Source of the DNA: Moraxellaceae bacterium AER2_44_116
GTDB lineage: Bacteria; Pseudomonadota; Gammaproteobacteria; Pseudomonadales; Moraxellaceae
Assembly: GCA_006546595.1 (NCBI GenBank)
Contig: VIAD01000005.1
Location: 186,001 to 250,000 of the forward strand
DNA: 64,000 nucleotides
Reading direction: 5' to 3'
In this document: positions 61,257 through 64,000 of the stretch, piece after piece
Layout of the letters: the number at the start of each line of letters is the position of its first letter
Numbering within the stretch: the stretch's first letter is position 1
Program-made: the position numbers and the translations under genes
Notes under the pieces: model-generated
Database searches by the model: none
What the model was told of the DNA's origin: nothing
The model's input: the letters and a program-made list of their open reading frames with translations, nothing else

Positions 61257-62531
61257 TTAAGCATTTACCCGACTAGAAATACGGCGAATTTTAGCACCTA
61301 ATAACGAGAGTTTTTCTTCCACACGCTCATAACCACGGTCAATATGATAAATACGGTCAATTACCGTATCACCTTCAGCGGCTAACGCGGCCAACACCAA
61401 TGACATTGAAGCACGTAAATCTGTCGCCATCACAGGTGCGCCATCTAATTTACCAACACCGCGAACTACAGCTGTATGGCCATCCACTTCAATATTTGCA
61501 CCCATCCGATTTAATTCAGGGACATGCATAAACCGATTTTCAAAAATCGTTTCGTTAACCGTACTTGTACCTTCAGAAATAGCATTGATGGCCATAAACT
61601 GAGCTTGCATATCGGTAGGGAAAGCAGGATGCGGTAACGTACGGAAACTGACGGCGCGCGGACGTTTGCCTTGCATATCAATCTCAATCCAGTCTTCGCC
61701 TGTACTCACCAATGCGCCCATTTCCAAAAACTTAAGTAATACGGCATCTAATAATTTAGGGTCTGTATGCGTGGCTCGAATACGTCCACCAGTCACTACG
61801 GCTGCCGCCAAATAAGAGCCCGTTTCAATACGATCTGGACACACCGAATACTCACAACCCGTTAATGCTTCCACACCTTCAATAACAATACGGTCCGTAC
61901 CTGCACCTTCGATGTTTGCACCCATTTTTTTCAGCATATTGGCCAAATCAACCACTTCAGGCTCACGCGCGGCATTTTCAATAATCGTAGTGCCTTCAGC
62001 TAGTGTTGCCGCCATCATCGCGTTTTCTGTACCACCAACGGTCACGACATCAAACAAAATCCGACCACCACGCAAACGACCATCAACTTTGGCATGAACA
62101 TAACCTTTTTCCACGGTAACCACTGCGCCCAATGCTTCTAAAGCTTTTAAATGCTGGTCTACAGGTCGAGAACCAATGGCACAACCACCTGGTAAAGACA
62201 CATAGGCCTCTTTGAAGCGTGTGACCAACGAACCTAAAACAAAAATCGACGCGCGCATGGTTTTGACTAATTCGTAAGGGGCAACGGCTTGAGTCAAGGT
62301 ATTGGCATCAATAATTACTTGGCCATTTTCGCCTTTGGTAATCGTCATGCCCATGTGCGACAAAATACGCATCATGGTTTTAATATCGTGTAAATCGGGG
62401 ACATTGTTAAGCGTGACAGGCGTTGACGCTAAAATGGTTGCTGCTAACAACGGCAAAGCGGAGTTTTTTGCGCCAGAAATACGCACTTCACCTTCGAGAC
62501 GAGTGCCACCTGTAATCGCTAACTTATCCAT
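61257..62531 (-). CDS. murA: UDP-N-acetylglucosamine 1-carboxyvinyltransferase
   Basis: A 424-residue MurA, the first committed step of peptidoglycan synthesis, adding enolpyruvate from PEP to UDP-GlcNAc. The catalytic Cys is C117 (LPGGCAIGSRPVD), which implies fosfomycin sensitivity at target level. ISGAKNSALPLLAA (with K22) and FPTDMQAQFMA are signatures. It sits between ibaG and hisG, the conserved gammaproteobacterial order. Confidence 0.99.
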   Translation of the reverse strand: MDKLAITGGTRLEGEVRISGAKNSALPLLAATILASTPVTLNNVPDLHDIKTMMRILSHMGMTITKGENGQVIIDANTLTQAVAPYELVKTMRASIFVLGSLVTRFKEAYVSLPGGCAIGSRPVDQHLKALEALGAVVTVEKGYVHAKVDGRLRGGRILFDVVTVGGTENAMMAATLAEGTTIIENAAREPEVVDLANMLKKMGANIEGAGTDRIVIEGVEALTGCEYSVCPDRIETGSYLAAAVVTGGRIRATHTDPKLLDAVLLKFLEMGALVSTGEDWIEIDMQGKRPRAVSFRTLPHPAFPTDMQAQFMAINAISEGTSTVNETIFENRFMHVPELNRMGANIEVDGHTAVVRGVGKLDGAPVMATDLRASMSLVLAALAAEGDTVIDRIYHIDRGYERVEEKLSLLGAKIRRISSRVNA

Positions 62532-62560
62532 GACTTATTCTCTGTATGCGGAGGGATGGA

Positions 62561-62812
62561 TTAACCAAATAATTTTGCTTTGCGCCATTCTTCGGGCGTT
62601 AAAGTACGCATAGTGACTGCGTGAATTGCGCCACTGGCAATATATTCGTTCAAGGGCGCGTAAACACGTTGTTGCTTAGCGACAGGACGTAAACTGGCAA
62701 ACTCTTCACTGACTATAGTGACTTGAAACTTGCCGCCTTCACCGGTGACATTGACTTCAACGGCTTCAGGAAAAGCGGCGACTAAAACGGATTTAATGCT
62801 TTCGGGATTCAT
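62561..62812 (-). CDS. ibaG: BolA family protein IbaG
   Basis: An 83-residue BolA-like protein of the IbaG (YrbA) type, which partners monothiol glutaredoxin in Fe-S handling and affects acid resistance and envelope lipid traits. VNVTGEGGKFQVTIVSEEF and RQ-x-x-YAPLNEYI-type helix QQRVYAPLNEYIASGAIHAVTMRT are characteristic. It lies 29 bp before murA and 8 bp after mlaB. Confidence 0.96.
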   Translation of the reverse strand: MNPESIKSVLVAAFPEAVEVNVTGEGGKFQVTIVSEEFASLRPVAKQQRVYAPLNEYIASGAIHAVTMRTLTPEEWRKAKLFG

Positions 62813-62820
62813 TTGCTATC

Positions 62821-63129
62821 CTACGGTAATTCAGGTAACGCGGTGGTTAAACCACTGACACTAATAATGGCGCGTAGTTTGTCGGGCATATGGCTAATAT
62901 GCAAGTTTTGTTGTGAACTAGATGCGATTCGTGTCCACGACACCAAAATGGCCACCACTAAACTATTACTACTAGCAAGCTCTTGCATATCAATCACCAG
63001 CGATTTACCGGCTTGCTTGAGTAACTTTACGCCATCCGCACAGACTTTTTCGGCATTATCAAAATGCACAACGCCTCCTAAATGGAGGCGCGAGTCTTGC
63101 AGCGTTAATGTCGCTACACTTTCGGTCAT
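62821..63129 (-). CDS. mlaB: phospholipid transport system STAS protein MlaB
   Basis: A 102-residue STAS-domain protein, the cytosolic MlaB subunit of the MlaFEDB ABC transporter that keeps phospholipid asymmetry of the outer membrane. LHLGGVVHFDNAEKVCADGVKLLKQAGKSLVIDMQELASSNSLVVAILVSW is the STAS core including the helix-capping Ser. The ATG at 63129 follows the mlaC stop by one base, so an upstream frame extension to 63174 inside mlaC is not used. Confidence 0.95.
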   Translation of the reverse strand: MTESVATLTLQDSRLHLGGVVHFDNAEKVCADGVKLLKQAGKSLVIDMQELASSNSLVVAILVSWTRIASSSQQNLHISHMPDKLRAIISVSGLTTALPELP

Positions 63130-63130
63130 A

Positions 63131-63763
63131 TTAGCTACCTTTTTTAGGCTCGGCTGCTGGAACAAAATTGGCAATCGCTTTGTCTAAATTACCATGATTG
63201 GCTTCGACAGTAGAAGCAAACTGATTACGAAAGGTTAAGCCTAAATTAATACCATTCAAAATCAAATTGCGTACTTTCCATTGCCCTTGCGCGTCTAAAA
63301 CCATTTGGTAGGTAACAGGAACAACACCGTTGCTACTGGTTTGAATATCCATATCGACTTGGGCTTTTTTCGGGTCATCACCTGCTTTATAAGGTTTGAC
63401 AGTAAATTTTTCGTTTTCATACGCGCCTAAACCATTAGCATAAGTGCGAATTAAACTTTGCTTAAAGGTCGCTGTAAAATCCACGCGTTGCTTGTCATTG
63501 GCTTGGCGATAAAACTGCCCCATCACCCCTTTGGCAAAGCCCGTAAAATCCACATACGGCTCAATATTTTCCTGCACAATGGTAAACAACAATTGTGGAT
63601 CTTTTTTATACGCAGCACGTTCTTTCACTAAGCGTGTCGTTAATTGCTCAGAAATGCGTTGGACAAAATCTTTGGGATTTTCGGCAGCAGAGCTTAATTG
63701 TGCGCCTAACAATAAAACACCCATCAACATTATCGAAAAACTGCGTTGTATTAACTTCAACAT
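63131..63763 (-). CDS. mlaC: phospholipid-binding protein MlaC
   Basis: A 210-residue periplasmic shuttle that carries phospholipid between the MlaA-porin complex and MlaFEDB. The start at 63763 has GAGG at good distance and yields a signal peptide (SAAENP cut). ENIEPYVDFTGFAKGVMGQFYRQA and GQWKVRNLILNGINLGLTFRNQFAS are MlaC signatures. It is translated directly before mlaB and 52 bp after mlaD. Confidence 0.97.
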   Translation of the reverse strand: MLKLIQRSFSIMLMGVLLLGAQLSSAAENPKDFVQRISEQLTTRLVKERAAYKKDPQLLFTIVQENIEPYVDFTGFAKGVMGQFYRQANDKQRVDFTATFKQSLIRTYANGLGAYENEKFTVKPYKAGDDPKKAQVDMDIQTSSNGVVPVTYQMVLDAQGQWKVRNLILNGINLGLTFRNQFASTVEANHGNLDKAIANFVPAAEPKKGS

Positions 63764-63815
63764 ATCATCATCCTCATTAAAACCGATAGTCATAAAAGCC
63801 ATCGGCATGTATCAA

Positions 63816-64000
63816 TTAGAACTCTTCTGCTGTGGCAGGCGTAGGAGCGGGAGCAGGCGTACTGCTCTTATTTTCCGTAGCCTTATTAAAGAGAAACTTT
63901 CCAATTAGATCTTCTAACACAAGTGAGGATTGTGTCTGTTCGATTTCGTCACCGTTCTTAACAAAAGTGTCATCAGCTCCCGGTACGATACCTATGTACT
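63816..64000 (-). CDS. mlaD: outer membrane lipid asymmetry protein MlaD, C-terminal end
   Basis: The minus-strand frame is open from the window edge to the TAA at 63816-63818 and encodes the last 60 residues: YIGIVPGADDTFVKNGDEIE, QTQSSLVLEDLIGKFLF and an Ala/Pro/Thr-rich tail ending EEF. The QS-x-VLEDLIGKF stretch is the MlaD (MCE domain) C-terminal helix. MlaD forms the periplasmic hexamer of the MlaFEDB complex. The rest, with mlaE and mlaF, should lie beyond the window. Confidence 0.96.
   Translation of the reverse strand, partial: YIGIVPGADDTFVKNGDEIEQTQSSLVLEDLIGKFLFNKATENKSSTPAPAPTPATAEEF

Noticed and set aside
1..64000. tRNA, rRNA, CRISPR arrays, prophage or transposase genes
   Set aside because: Reading the gaps gave no cloverleaf, no regularly spaced direct repeats and no integrase or transposase frame. 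All gaps but one are under 300 bp.

Overview
The window is a dense, moderately AT-rich gammaproteobacterial chromosome segment with almost no non-coding space. Gene order points to Pseudomonadales. The run lpoA-yraN-dolP / sspB-sspA-petCBA-rpsI-rplM / zapE-zapG / HtrA-hisC-hisD-hisG-murA-ibaG-mlaB-mlaC-mlaD, and the cluster serB / AhpA-YtjB-like / parC, resemble the Pseudomonas arrangement as I remember it. The lipid-handling genes (two acyl-CoA dehydrogenases, an MpaB/DUF2236 oxygenase, a PF10118 diiron protein, an AraC regulator) and the low G+C would suit a Moraxellaceae-like organism. The placement is an inference from synteny and family content, not from a marker gene.

Layout. 1-3.6 kb: a lipid-type operon (MpaB-like oxygenase, SDR, acyl-CoA dehydrogenase cut by the window edge), divergent from a TetR regulator with a palindromic operator between them. 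3.7-6.2 kb: the methyl cycle, ahcY behind an S-adenosylhomocysteine riboswitch, then metF. 6.2-8.6 kb: yjdM, a Uma2-type nuclease and an unrecognised gene. 8.7-20.2 kb (minus strand): HD-GYP response regulator, a 2921-residue cyclic beta-1,2-glucan synthase-like enzyme, and pgi overlapping it by 4 nt. 20.5-28.2 kb: acyl-CoA dehydrogenase, TetR plus Bcr/CflA exporter, AraC, diiron protein, and cytochrome b561/YceI genes. 28.4-32.4 kb: bioA and two convergent surface lipoproteins. 32.6-41.2 kb: rsmE, serB, AhpA-like gene, parC, rsmI, lpoA, yraN, dolP. 41.4-49.7 kb: sspBA, the cytochrome bc1 complex, rpsI-rplM, EcsC-like, zapE, a hydrolase and zapG. 49.8-51.4 kb: an AT-rich, translationally coupled HipA-like kinase plus DUF3037 pair inserted in this housekeeping block. 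51.5-57.9 kb: sat, rlmM, a VOC/YafY pair, a START protein, a Nif3-like protein and a lipoprotein HtrA protease. 58-64 kb (minus strand): the mlaDCB-ibaG-murA-hisGDC array.

Intergenic DNA carries several dispersed palindromic repeat families. One is a GGACTTACGC-bounded MITE-like element whose central hairpin differs in each of its four copies. Others are GGGCGAAT palindromes, CTTCGACTCCGCTCAG inverted repeats and CCCTCACCCCAACCC elements, mostly at gene ends. I saw no tRNA, rRNA, CRISPR array, transposase or prophage. The most likely under-described items are the HipA-like/DUF3037 pair and the mosaic palindromic element.
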